DNA of 64,000 nucleotides, from positions 1 through 64,000 of the forward strand of contig JAACJM010000048.1 in assembly GCA_013368315.1 (NCBI GenBank), in the 5' to 3' direction. Each line of letters begins with the position of its first letter. The stretch's first letter is position 1. The DNA is from Tetrapyrgos nigripes (Eukaryota > Basidiomycota > Agaricomycetes > Agaricales > Campanellaceae). The translations under genes were made by a program, and so were the position numbers. Shown in pieces: positions 20,337-31,944 of the stretch. Below the pieces are notes generated by a model. That model was not told the DNA's origin. It was given only the letters and a program-made list of their open reading frames with translations, and searched no databases.

Positions 20337-22729
20337 CTACATCCACATCCGCTCATGATCATCGAGATCTTTGATCTCCGAATCACCACTCTCGAATTTT
20401 TCAAACAGACTGCTTGCGCTAGAGAACTGTTCTTCGATTATCGAAACTTTCGCAGCTGAACGGGGTTTGATGCTGCACGGAAACGGAGCAGGCACGTAGA
20501 ATCCACCCTTGGAAACCCACCACAATGAGACAGGTTATAACGATAGAAAAAGAGTGTGGTCAAGCACCTTTCGATAATTCCAGATGTCAAATTTCGTACC
20601 CTTCTTTTGGATCATCTCGTCAGGAGAGAACTCAAAGGCCCACAGAAGGTTCATGACATTGAGGGCCTGGTGTAGTGAGACCATTAAGTATATTTTATCG
20701 TGATAGTTGAAACGTTGAACCCTCAGGAGATGAGACTCACAAGAGAAGTGTTTGCAAGATGTTGCCCGGGGCAGATTCTCTGGTCCTACATTAGTGTTCA
20801 CATACCCTTGGCTAAACGACAGAAGGCTCACTCTACCACTCCCAAAGACAATGTTGTTCCTAAAGTGGCTCGTGTCTACTCCCGGTTTCGCGCCGAATTC
20901 GTTCTGAAGATATCGATCAGGATTGAAAGTTTCTGGATCTTCGTAGACGTCTGAGCAGTGAGGAATGGTTGTCAGTTAGCGAGGTCATTGACACAGGAGC
21001 GTTACTATAAGAAAAGCTTACCTGGGTCATGGTATATCCCCCCTATGAGTGAGCGAAGTCAGCATATCAGACTCTCAGAGGCTTCAAAGAGCAGCCAGCG
21101 GCAGAAGCTCACATGCATTGATGAACACTATACTTCCTTTGGGCAGAACGTACCCTCGATACTGTACAGAATAAAACATCAATACACTGCTCATTCAACG
21201 AGACTCTGACTCACCAGCCCATCAGTCAACATTGCATGAGGGATCCCCAAGGGAGCCACCGGGCGAAACCTATGAGTCTAGAGCAAAACGGAAGGTGTTA
21301 TTACATTGTCTGGCTGTCAAAAAATTAAGGTTAGTTGTATACCTCATTAAGCAAAGCCTGACAATACGGCAAACTAGCAATGTCTTCAAGTCTTGGGGCG
21401 CGATCTTGTCCAATGACACGGTCTATTTCCTCGTGAGCCTTCTTCTGTACCTCTGGGAATGCTATGAGGCAAAGAACCATCGAGAGAAGGAATGCCGAAG
21501 TAGTATGAGCTCCTCCGTCAAGCAATGCACCACCAAGGTATCTGAGACGAATTGGGTCAAAAGGCGGACACAGTGTATTGATTAGATTTGTTACTCACCC
21601 AACCAGCTTCCTGGACAATCCATACTCCTCCTGTTTTTTGATCACAGTCTCAATATAACACCCATTTTCTCTTCCAGACCGAATCTGCTCCTCAACAAGA
21701 CCCAAAAGGTGAAAATAAATTCGCCCAGCCACTTGGTGCCCCAACTTCGCTAGTCGTTTCCATCTTGCCCAACGGTCCGGAATGTAGTTGAGAAACGGTA
21801 ATTGATCGACAGGTGGGTGGGCCCCGACCTCGAAGACAGCCTCAAGAACTTCAAGAGACTCAAAAATGGCATCCATTTCGGGGCAGTCACCGCGGGGGAA
21901 ACGTTTCCCAAAGACAACAGATGAGATCACGGAAGTTGAGTATCGTCGAAGGTGTGTGCAAAGATCATTCTGGTAGGTGAAGTAAGCAGGTTGCACACTA
22001 GTTGAATGAAGAAAGACGCTTACGCCTGAAGAATGGAGGATGTCGTACATCAGTTGGGTTGCTTCAGCTTCCTGGCGATAGTATAACTTTATGAGTTGTA
22101 AATCTCGCAAGAACTGATTGGGATACAAACCTGAATTGGTAGATGCTCCATTGTCCCCGCTGGTGTTAGAATTGCATGCATGGTCTTACGCAGACGACGC
22201 CAAGCATCATCTGAAAGTGAAACGCGGACATGCATGAGGTCAGTCATACAAGAGGCCTAACAGTACCGACTGTATCTCATCAGGGCCGCATTCGATTCTT
22301 CATGCACAACGTCCGCCATATAGCTTTTGGGTCGATCACAAGTAATATTGCTTTGCTGGTCCATGAGCTCTTTGACCACCTTCATACTTGATACAACGAT
22401 GGCGTTGTCGGGACCAATTTTGAGCTTGAAATAGAGAGCAGCTAGGTGTCAGCGAAATCAAGAGAAACATAGTTTGCTCACCAAGTAGATATCCCCATAC
22501 TCTTTGGCCCATTCGGTAAACCTACAACAAACTTTGTCAAACTATTGAACCTTGCAGCAGTTTGGACCGGTAGATACTTGAAGAAAGCAAATTCCTTTGG
22601 AAAAATGTTCAGATTTCCAAGGAATGGAATGGTTGGGGGTCCTGGAGGAAGTAAAGGTGCGCGGCATGTTGCTCGATACAGTTTGAACAGAACCCAAGCT
22701 AGCAAGAGGCCCAGTGCCTGTATCCACAT
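20337..22729 (-). CDS. Cytochrome P450, copy 2
   Basis: Paralogue of the copy at 15086-17476 with the same exon plan. The ATG at 22729 opens an anchor (WIQALGLLLAWVLFKLY) and a LPPGPPTIPFLGNL hinge. FFK joins FTEWAKEYGD across an intron. The I-helix is LDGGAHTTSAF (His in place of Asp/Glu), the ExxR motif again crosses an intron, and the RICPGQHLANTSL haem loop retains Cys. The last exon ends DDHERMWM. No interruption is seen. Its 3' two thirds are almost identical to copy 3, whereas copy 1 is more diverged, so copies 2 and 3 arose from the later duplication. The array and shared flanks suggest selection for, or tolerance of, dosage or divergence in a detoxification or secondary-metabolism enzyme; the substrate is unknown. 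Confidence 0.88.
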
Positions 22730-22957
22730 CTCAAGAGACGAACGAATGGCAGAAGGTAAACCAGGGCGATAAAGAGGAACTGATACAAGTGGACAAGCTC
22801 ACCAATCTAGGACATACTTAAACAGATTTGTCGCCTGGCCTGCCCATGGCGAGTTCATTCAAATTATGTCAACGACTGCGATTCGTGGTTCATTTTGGGT
22901 TCATCTATTCTATATATGCGACCGTCCGAAAGAACATTTGACGTCCTTCGATTAATA

Positions 22958-23107
22958 GGTCCGTCAGAGTAGCTGATTCTGCGGGCGCGCGATCAGAGTA
23001 GAAGTTTAAATAAATTTTTACATAACACATACAAGCCATGCAAAGCCGCTGATTCTACTCTGACCACGCCCGCAGAATCAGCCAGAATCAGCTACTCTGA
23101 CAGACCC
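22958..23107. mobile_element. MITE, about 150 bp
   Basis: The left end GGTCCGTCAGAGTAGCTGAT matches the reverse complement of the right end (23075-23107) with one mismatch, and the match continues as TTCTG...CGGGCG after a 10 bp duplication of GCTGATTCTG in the right arm. Direct repeats TAATA flank it (22953-22957 and 23108-23112). It is too short to code. It lies upstream of P450-2 and is not seen upstream of the other copies. Confidence 0.7.
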
Positions 23108-23594
23108 TAATATTTTCTTGATGTCTGGAGCAAATTCGGTTGATTTTTTTTTTGGCTTGTCCGGAAGCATACGAACGTGCTTTTTCCTGAATGATCTGCC
23201 AGAGTTGTACGCCGTCTACCGTCATTGAAACATGGAGGAGGGTAGCTTGGTGACCATGCATTGTTTTACTGGTACTTATAGAGAAAGGAACTTCAAGGAA
23301 GGACTCTTACCCCGGCCTGGGCCTCTTGTGAGCGTGGGCAGGCACTACCGCTGACCAAACCCTTACACCTCTACACCTCTGAGAGCAACTTGTCTGCTTT
23401 AGCCTTTGATATAGAATCAAATTCCATTGATGTCCTGTGAAAGAACTTCAGTATTATGATCGCCAGCTGATGTGCCCTCTGGGTATTCGAAAGAGAAATG
23501 CCAATAAACCCAATACCCGCTTGTACACCCTGGGCTTATTTTACGTTCCCGGTGACAATCAACAAGAAGGCCCTCCTCACCGGACTTTCGGTGC
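23108..23594. other. Spacer between P450-2 and P450-3
   Basis: Contains upstream sequence of P450-2 and the 3' flank of P450-3 (CCAATAAAC ... TTTTACGTTCCCGGTGACA), related to 14983-15060 and 20237-20310. No gene is seen. Confidence 0.5.
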
Positions 23595-26005
23595 CTACAT
23601 TCGCATACGCTCATGATCGTCGAGATCTTTGATCTCCGAGTCACCACTCTCAAAATTTTCAAACAGACTGCTTGCGCTAGAGAACTGTTCCTCGATCATC
23701 GAAACTTTCGCAGCTGAACGGGATTTGATACTGCACGGAAACGGAGCAGGTTCGTAGAATGAACCCTTGGAAACCCACCACAATGAGACAGGTTATAACA
23801 ATAGAAAAAGAGTGTGGTCAAGCACCTTTCGATAATTCCAGATGTCAAATTTCGTACCCTTCTTTTGGATCATCTCGTCAGGAGAGAACTCAAAGGCCCA
23901 CAGAAGGTTCATGACATTGAGGGCCTGGTGTAGTGAGACCATTAAGTATATTTTATCGTGATAGTTGAAACGTTGAACCCTCAGGAGATGAGACTCACAA
24001 GAGAAGTGTTTGCAAGATGTTGCCCGGGGCAGATTCTCTAATCCTACATTAGTGTTCACATACCCTTGGCTAAACGACAGAAGGCTCACTCTACCACTCC
24101 CAAAGACAATATTGTTCCTAAAGTGGCTCGTGTCTACTCCCGGTTTCGCGCCGAATTCGTTCTGAAGATATCGATCAGGATTGAAAGTTTCTGGATCTTC
24201 GTAGACGTCTGAGCAGTGAGGAATGGTTGTCAGTTAGCGGGGTCATTGACACAGGAGCGTTACTATAAGAAAAGCTTACCTGGGTCATGGTATATCCCCC
24301 CTATGAGTGAGCGAAGTCAGCATATCAGACTCTCAGAGGCTTCAAAGAGCAGCCAACGGCAGAAGCTCACATGCATTGATGAACACTATACTTCCTTTGG
24401 GCAGAACGTAGCCTCGATACTGTACAGAATAAAACATCAATACACTGCTCATTCAATGAGACTCTGACTCACCAGCCCATCAGTCAACATTGCATGAGGG
24501 ATCCCCAAGGGGGCCACCGGGCGAAACCTATGAGTCTAGAGCAAAATGGAAGGTGTTATTACATTGTCTGGCTGTCGAGAAATTAAGGTTAGTTGTATAC
24601 CTCATTAAGCAAAGCCTGACAATACGGCAGACTAGCAAAGTCTTCAAGTCTTGGGGCGCGATCTTGTCCAATGACACGGTCTATTTCCTCGTGAGCCTTC
24701 TTCTGTACCTCTGGGAACGCTATGAGGCAAAGAACCATTGAGAGAAGGAATGCCGAAGTAGTATGAGCTCCTCCGTCAAGCAATGCACCACCAAGGTATC
24801 TGAGACGAATTGGGTCAAAAGGCGGACGCAGTGTATTGATTAGATTTGTTACTCACCCAACCAGCTTCCTGGACAATCCATACTCCTCCTGGTTTTTTAT
24901 CACAGTCTCAATATAACATCCATTTTCTCCTCCAGACCGAATCCGCTCCTCAACAAGACCCAAAAGGTGAAAATAAATTCGCCCAGCCACTTGGTGCCCC
25001 AACTTTGCTAGTCGTTTCCATCTTGCCCAACGGTCCGGAATGTAGTTGAGAAACGGTAGTTGATCGACAGGTGGGTGGGCCCTGATCTCGAAGACAGCCT
25101 CACTAACTTCAACAGACTTGAAAATGGCATCCATTTCGGGGCAGTCACGGCGAGGGAAACGTTTCCCAAAGACAACAGATGAGATCACGGAAGTTGAGTA
25201 TCGTCGAAGGTGTGTGCAAAGATCATTCTGGAAGGCAAAATGAGTAAGTTGCGCACTAATTGGATGAAGAAAGACGCTTACACCTGAAGAATGGAGGATG
25301 TCGTATATCAGCTGAGTTGCTTCGGCTTCCCGGCGATATAAGTTTATGAGCTGTAAATCTCGCAAGAAGTGATTGGGAAACAGACCTGAATTGGTAGATG
25401 CTCCATTGTCCCCGCTGGTGTTAGAATTGCATGCATGGTCTTACGCAGACGACGCCAAGTATCATCTGAAAGTGAGGCGGATATGTATGAGGTCAGTCAT
25501 AAATTGGGCTAACTTATGATGATTGCTGGGATTCACTGTATCTTACCACGCCCGCATGCGATTCTTGATACATAACGTCCGCCATGTAGCTTTTGGGCCG
25601 ATCACAGGTGATGTTGCTTTGCTGATCCATGAGCTCTTTGACCGCCTTCATACTTGATACAACGATGGCGTTGTCGGGACCAATTTTGAGCTGGAGGTAG
25701 TATCAGTTCAGCGAGAACGAAATCGAGAGAAACATGGTTTGCTCACCGAATAGATATCCCCATACTCTTTGGCCCATTCGGAAAACCTACAACACACTTC
25801 ATTAAGCCAATGTACAATCCATCCAGCAGTTTAGACATATAGATACTTGAAGAAAGCGAACTCCTTCGGAAAAACGTTCAGATTTCCAAGAAATGGAACG
25901 GTTGGGGGTCCTGGAGCCTGGAGGAAGTAAAGGCGCGCGACATGTTGCTCGATACAATTTGAACAGAACCCAAGCTACCAAGAGGCCCAGTGTCAGCGCC
26001 CACAT
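23595..26005 (-). pseudogene. Cytochrome P450, copy 3 (frameshifted)
   Basis: Same exon plan and family as copies 1 and 2, and nearly identical to copy 2 over its 3' part. The intended start is the ATG at 26005 (WALTLGLLVAWVLFKLY anchor). In the proline hinge the plus-strand sequence has CCTGGAG twice in tandem (about 25911-25924), where copy 2 has it once. This 7 bp duplication shifts the frame after LLPPG and ends the product soon after. The remaining exons, including LDGGAHTTSAF and RICPGQHLANTSL, stay open. I infer recent loss of function; use of a downstream start would lose the membrane anchor and the hinge. Confidence 0.8.
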
Positions 26006-26628
26006 CGCAAGAGACGAACGAATGGCAGAAGGGAAACCAGGGCGATAAAGAGGAACTGATATTAACACACTGATCTTTAAACAGATTCGTCCATGAACAT
26101 GTGAAGTCCTTCCATTCTTCTTGATGTCTGGAACAAATCCACTCTCCCAGGATTCAGTTGATATTTCTTGGTTTGTTCAGAAGCATACGACGACTTTACA
26201 ACCGTCGTTGAAGAGCTCAGGGAGTCCAAGAGAAGTCTTAGCCGGACTAGCCGGATACCACGCGGCAATGGCCAAATGCATCCTCAAGGCCTTCACTCGC
26301 TAACCTTCACTCGAGACAGCTCCGAAAGAAGAATTCTGCTTCAACAGAAGAAACAATTTCTACTCTGCTCCAATCGCTAGGTCGACATTCGACATTCTGG
26401 GCAAGTATCCGAGTCCGGGTGAGGGTCCATCTTCAAGCTACAAGCTTCAAGTTCAATGTGCACCCCAGCAAAGTAGGCTCAGCTATTGATAATCCAAGAA
26501 TACTTGCTCAGCATCAAGTTTAGTATGGGAACTTCGACACACTTCTGACTCATTTGCTTCTGACTCGATTCAATAATTTTATGAATTCAACTCTCTCTCT
26601 TATTGACCAAAAACGTTGGAGTAATACC

Positions 26629-28536
26629 ATGGCACTAGCCCAGTTAGAGGCTGAACGCGTCAATGTCGACGAGGAAACTCCTCTTCTTGACAGTACACAG
26701 GCTCAACCCAAACGAACTCCATTACCATGGCGCCAATTCTGGATTGTACTCTTTTTGCAACTAGCGGAACCTTTGACAAGCCAAGTGGTCAGACCTTTTG
26801 CCCCTCAGGTATGCTGTGATCTGCAAGCACCCAATTTTTCATTGACATTCTTCCTTTTCTCCTGCAAGTTGATTCGCGACGTGGGCATCACGCATGGTGA
26901 TGAAACGCAGGTAGGGACATACATGGGGCTACTGGTACGTTATAGCGCGCTTTTGAAAGCTCAGAAGCCCTGACTGACCCTTTTCTAGATTGCAGTGTTT
27001 TGGCTTTCTCAAGCGATGACTGTTTTACATTGGAGTCGCTTCTCTGACTATATTGGGCGAAAGCCAGTGATCTTGTCTGGGCTGGCGGGCTTGTCTTTCT
27101 CGATGTATTGTTTTGGATTGTCGACTACCTTTCGCGGATTCGTAATAAGGTGTGTTTTGAGATATTCCTGAAAGGCTAGCAGGCTGACGTTTGCCCCAGC
27201 CGTGCCATGACTGGAATCTTGAGTACGTTCCATCGATTTCAAGCAAGTCATTTTTAAACGACGTCGGTTTGTCATGCAGACGGGAATATTGGAGTCCTTA
27301 AAAGGTGACTTTTGTCTAGTCCATTCATTTCTTTCTATCCTTAGGCTTGTGATTTTAGCATGATCGCGGAACTAACAGATTCGACCAACATCGCTCAAGT
27401 ACGCAAAGATACCCTCTTGTAGACGGATCAACACTGACTCTATCTTTCAAGAGCTACAGATATACCCCTCTCGCTTGGACCAGTGGTTCTCTTGCCCGCA
27501 GCTCTTTCAGACTCCTTTACTGACGCGTTTTCTTTCTTTCAGGAGGACTCCTCGCACCGCTTGCAGGTGGTCTACTTGCACACCCAGCTGAACAGTATCC
27601 TAATGTCTTCGGCAATTCGGAGTTCTTGAAGAAATACCCATACTTTCTACCGTCTGCGGTCCCTGCAACGTTTGCCGTCTGCGCATGGCTAGTTGCTTTC
27701 TTTTTCCTCAAAGAAACTCTCGCATCTCCTCAGCCCATCTCCAAACTGTTCCAGTGCCGTCGTACACAGGTGACGCAAGGCCATCCATTGGAAACCTCCG
27801 AGGCAACAGACGATTCGGAAAATCAGCAACGACCCGTCCCTTTCAAACGTCTCTTTACAGGACCTATCCTTTTGGTCGTTGCCAATTACGCCCTACTTTC
27901 CCTAATAGACAACACATTCAAAGCCGTACATCCGCTGTTTCTTTCGACACCGGTTGCCCTCGGAGGGCTAGAGCTCTCCCCTTCAGCTATCGGCAAAATT
28001 GTTGCAGCCTTTGGTTTGTGCAATGGCCTGATGGAAATTTTGTTCTTTGCCTGGGTCCATGAAACTCGAGGTCCAAAATTCACTTTCCTAATTGGCGTCG
28101 TGTCGGGTTTACCCACTTTTGCGCTCTTTCCGGCTATCAGTCTGGCTGCCAAAGCGTATGGGTTAGGAGGACTGACATGGACATTGGTCGGTCTTCAAGT
28201 TGTCTCTTCTAGCTTGGCGAGCTTTTCATATGGTGAGAGCTTTTTTCAAACTAGATTTCTGATTAGTCACTATTACTTTCTGACTTAGGGGCAATCTTCA
28301 TCTACATAGCCAGCTCTGCTCCTAATCGCGCATCGTTGGGAATGACAAATGGTCTCAATCAAATGACAGTGGGCCTAGCGAGAGCGATAGGACCTGCTGT
28401 TTCCAACTGGCTGTACTCGGTGTCGATTAAGCATAAATATCTGGGTGGATTCATGGTCTATATCGTCATACTTGGTGCTACTTGCGTAGCGATAGCTATG
28501 GCATCTATGTTACCGGGTCATCGAAGGCTGCCTTGA
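26629..28536 (+). CDS. MFS transporter, copy 1
   Basis: A multi-exon gene for a 12-helix major facilitator of the fungal group related to yeast YCR023C and plant ZIF1. The start at ATG 26629 is preferred over the in-frame 26554 because the paralogue at 51653 begins at the equivalent place. A DEETPLL acidic/dileucine-like head precedes helix 1 (FWIVLFLQLAEPLTSQVV). Motif A is HWSRFSDYIGRKPV, and RAMTGILNGNIGVLKSMIAE is assembled over three exons. A cytosolic central loop (residues around KETLASPQ to RPVPFKRLF) separates the halves. The C-terminus is SMLPGHRRLP. All exon joins can be read with GT...AG signals, although the donor after WTSG (GTTCTC) is weak. The substrate is unknown; peptides, metals or drugs are possible. 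Confidence 0.85.
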
Positions 28537-28636
28537 CGGAAAACGCTCGCAAAAACCGAATGTTGATAGAATACCTGTCCGCACCAGTTTACTATAAATA
28601 CATGCTAGCATTGCACAAGTGCATATTCCCGGCGGT

Positions 28637-29427
28637 CTACGCTATCTGACGAATCTGTTTCTCTCAATTAGCCCATGATTATGGTCAATTTCTCGACTCG
28701 CAACCATGACGTACCTTGCCAGTACTATCATCAAGCACCCAGCCTGAAACCTCCGTCTCCTCAAAAATCAATGGACTATCCCTCAAAAACTGCACATCAC
28801 CAAGTACCGCTTCTTCAACCGTCTTTTCTCCAAAACCGATTTGATTCGGAAGGAAATCATCTATAGCGTTAGGATTTTTTGTATTTGTGTTTTTGAAGTG
28901 TTTGACGAGGATGTCGCGTGAGATGTAGAATCCTCCGCAATCGGTGTGTTTGATGAGCATAAAGTGGCGACTACCAAATTTTTGTGCGATGAGGATGGTG
29001 GTGAGGACTTCGGCGCTGGAAAAGGTGGATGGAACTGATGTAAGTGTTCCAGATCAATCGCAGGACCCTTGACCTACACTCTACCTCCTCCATTACGAAT
29101 AGTAATTGTGTCATTGTCAGCGAGACCCAATTGGTTTTGAAGGCTAACGAAGAGACAACGTGGTATCTTTTCGAACTCGGCCCAGCATAGAGCGTTCAGG
29201 CTTACTTACTTCAAACGATCATCCATACAAGTAACTGGAGATCGTACAAAATATCAGTGTAAGAAGCCTATAGTATTGGAGTTATTATACGCACTGATAG
29301 CATTCTTCGGAAACTCTTCCCAGTGCTGCTTCCCCAGTTTTGCCACATGGGTCTCTGCGTATTTAGCGTTGCGCTGGAGGAGTTCCTCACTTGGAATGGA
29401 AGGAGAGTTTGCATAAGTCGAGGGCAT
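28637..29427 (-). CDS. Beta-carbonic anhydrase 1
   Basis: Reversible hydration of CO2 to bicarbonate. Five exons are read on the minus strand: the start at 29427 (PSTYANSPSIPSEELLQRN), a tiny exon with CMDDRLK (zinc Cys and the Asp/Arg dyad), an exon with QLGLADND and IRNGGG, the main exon with the zinc His and Cys in IKHTDCGGF, and a last exon encoding only IRQIA. The product is about 170 residues, typical of compact fungal beta-class enzymes. There is no signal or transit peptide, so it is probably cytosolic. A TATA-like box lies about 70 bp upstream. It is the most downstream of four same-strand paralogues with the same exon borders. Confidence 0.9.
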
Positions 29428-29494
29428 TATGTAGTATGGCGGAAGTACTATGATATAGAATGATAATATGCATTGTGAGGTCCTTTGTACAAAT

Positions 29495-29504
29495 CTTATA
29501 TACG
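29495..29504 (-). promoter_or_regulatory. TATA-like box of carbonic anhydrase 1
   Basis: CGTATATAAG on the minus strand, 68-77 bp upstream of the start codon. Confidence 0.5.
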
Positions 29505-29768
29505 CCCTCAGTGAGCATGAGATCTGTCAGCAGGAGCGGAAAGCATCCGAGATATCACTCACTGACTAAAGTCATACGAAAGGACAGGATCGAAATAAGT
29601 GCTAAAAGGGCTTCCGGAATGAGGTAATGACAGTGAGACGGTGGCTTGAAGTTCGAGGTTTGAAAGCCTTCGATAAACAGCATGGTACTTGCATTTTACT
29701 CGCTATACATATATACAATACTCTCTTAAGCTGAGACTGGGTGAAGTCTAGGATGAATCTGACTAATT

Positions 29769-30615
29769 CTAAGCAACCTGACGAATCTAGTGCCAACAGA
29801 TTCAGAGTTGTGGATTAGTGCACAGCCTATGAGGAAGTACTACATAATCTCTACTCACCTTTCCCGTCTCATCATCAAAGACCCATCCACTCACTTCTGT
29901 CTCTTCATAAATCAAGGGATTCTTCTTCAGATAATCCACGTCCTTCAACACTATTTCCTCAATAGTCGAACTACCAAACCCAAAATCCTTCAGCTTATTG
30001 ACGAGTCTGCCTTCGTCAGCTTGGTCAATAGCCTTTGGATCCTTTGCGTGAGATTTAGAATGGTTGATTATATCGTTACCCGAGAGGTAGTATCCTCCGC
30101 AATCGGTGTGTTTGAGGACTACGAAATGACGGACTCCAAAAGTCTGGGCAGCGAGGATTGTGGTGAGGATTTCAGTTCTGGCCATGGGTTAAGGAGAGAT
30201 GTTTGCATAAGTAACTGGGTGGATCGTTGGTAAAAAGATCTCACACATCCCCGCCTACATTTCGCATAATGGCCGTATCGTTCACTCCAAGACCAAGCTG
30301 CTCGTGCGGGCTGCAGTACAAACCATACCAGTAAATATCAGTGATCTAGGCTCTATTCATAGAAAGGTAGCTGATAGACACTTACTTGATTCGAGAATCC
30401 ATACAAGTGACTATAATGATCAAAAATTAGGTGGTGCTAAACCGGCAGATCATGGGTATTCGCTAGCACTACTTACTGACAGCATGATGAGGAATATGCC
30501 CCCAATGGTCTTTGCCAAGCTTAGGTTTATGAACCTCGGTGGCGTACTTGACATTGCGGTCGAGAAGTTCCTGACTGGGGATCGGGGCAGTCGTGGAATA
30601 TACCTGAGAAGGCAT
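29769..30615 (-). CDS. Beta-carbonic anhydrase 2
   Basis: Same five-exon plan as its neighbours. The start at 30615 gives PSQVYSTTAPIPSQELLDRN. The zinc site is CMDSR (the family's canonical form), the substrate-pocket segment is IMRNVGGDV, and the second zinc motif is LKHTDCGGYYL. The main exon is slightly longer than in the other three (KDFGFGSSTIEEIVLKDVDY). The last exon encodes IRQVA. All metal ligands and the Asp-Arg pair are present, so it should be active. It is about 170 residues and probably cytosolic. A TATA-like box lies just upstream. Spacing to the next paralogue (31144) is about 0.5 kb and contains the hairpin repeats at 30887-31006. Confidence 0.9.
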
Positions 30616-30665
30616 TGTAGATGGGAGTTGTGAGTGAGCGTTCGAAGGACCTTGGAGCGAGCGAG

Positions 30666-30673
30666 TATATAAA
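30666..30673 (-). promoter_or_regulatory. TATA-like box of carbonic anhydrase 2
   Basis: Minus strand TTTATATACT, about 50-58 bp upstream of the start codon at 30615. Confidence 0.5.
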
Positions 30674-30886
30674 GGTTTGCAAATGATACTGCTGAAGGCC
30701 GAGTCGGTCTAAGCAGTCAGCTAAATCTAAGCCATATCCTCCACCACAATAGGTAGACTGCGATCTTCGTGGACATCTATTGCCTGCATCTCTGGTCTTG
30801 TGTGCCGCAAACTTGTCAGCACTCTCATTTTATTTGTCATCGAATGAACGGTTGATGAACGGAGACTTGAAAGCGCCTGTTGCTTT

Positions 30887-31006
30887 CGATCGTAAAGTCA
30901 AAGGACTCGTCAGTCCGAGCATGAGAATGCTGTGTCAGTAACGTCCCTCGACTGTGCTCTCGATTATAAATTCGAAGGACTTGTCAGTCCGAGCATGAGA
31001 ATACTG
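30887..31006. repeat. Tandem 46 bp repeats with internal hairpin
   Basis: Two units (30887-30932 and 30961-31006) share AAGGACTCGTCAGTCCGAGC or its one-base variant, then ATGAGAATGCTG/ATGAGAATACTG. Each contains GGACT...AGTCC as a short stem with a four-base loop. A diverged reverse-oriented relative is at about 32440-32485. Confidence 0.6.
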
Positions 31007-31143
31007 AATAAGTGAAGATATTTCAGCCTCTCGTCAAGTCAATGTCGCAGATCGCAGAATGAAAACTTGAATTATCGTACGAATTCGCCACGACCGAAGA
31101 GAGAACGTAGTTATTATTGTTTCAGAACTACGTCATTTCGTGT

Positions 31144-31944
31144 CTACACGACCTGACGAATCTGCCATATTGAGGTCAGTACAAAGATAGCACATCGTAT
31201 AAGAACAGTGGTTTACCTTCCCAGTGTGATCATCGAAAACCCAGCCGGTGATCTTCGTCTCGGGAAATATCAACGGGCTCTCCTTCAAATAATTGACATC
31301 GTGTAAAACGAGGTCATCGACGCTCAGTTTGGGGGGATCGAGGTCAAGAAGCTTGTCTACTACAGCATCGATAGCATTCGGATCTTTGGCACGGGCTTTG
31401 AAGTCCTCGATGATCAGGTGTTTACCGGTAATCTGAAAGTAGCCACAGTCACTATGCTTGATCACGACAAAGTGCTTGGTTCCCCATCTCTGGGCGATGA
31501 GGATGCTTCTAGTGAGTTCGGTACTGCCGAGACCAGTCGAAAGGACAGAGGGATGATTTTCAGTCACAATAAAGGAGCACTTAAATTCAACTTACACTGC
31601 GCCAGCTGCGTTACGGATGATAGCCGTATCAAAGTCGGCGAGACCAAGTTGTTTCGTTGGGCTAACATACACGTTATTGGACGACGTCGTTCAAACCTAT
31701 GTTGAACCATGGCTGCTACTCACTTAAGGCGACAATCCTGACAACAGACTGTTGCAGATAGGACCTAAGTATCAGCAGAGATTTTTTACTAGTCAAAACT
31801 CGGGAACTTACTGATTGCAGTGTCGGGCATGTGTCCAAAATTGGCATCGCCAACCTTCGGCTGATGCCCCTCGGCGTACTTGAGGTTACGATCAAGCAAT
31901 TCCTGACTTGGAATAGGAGGAGAGGTTTTGTAAGTAGTAGACAT
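31144..31944 (-). CDS. Beta-carbonic anhydrase 3
   Basis: Third paralogue, same exon layout. The start at 31944 gives STTYKTSPPIPSQELLDRN. The zinc motif exon reads ICCQDCRL: the zinc Cys, Asp and Arg are kept, but the Met of CMDxR is Gln and a second Cys precedes it. The pocket segment is IIRNAAGAV instead of the usual RNxGG. The second zinc motif is VIKHSDCGYF. The last exon encodes IRQVV. Ligands are intact, so activity is likely, but this copy has the most changed active-site surroundings of the four. About 165 residues. No clear TATA box was seen. Confidence 0.88.

Noticed and set aside
26554..26628. Upstream in-frame ATG for MFS copy 1
   Set aside because: Adds 25 residues with no match in the paralogue at 51653.
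30901..30930. Possible hammerhead ribozyme in GGACTCGTCAGTCCGAGC
   Set aside because: The core CTGATGA and GAAA strands are not present in the right order; only a short stem-loop is supported.
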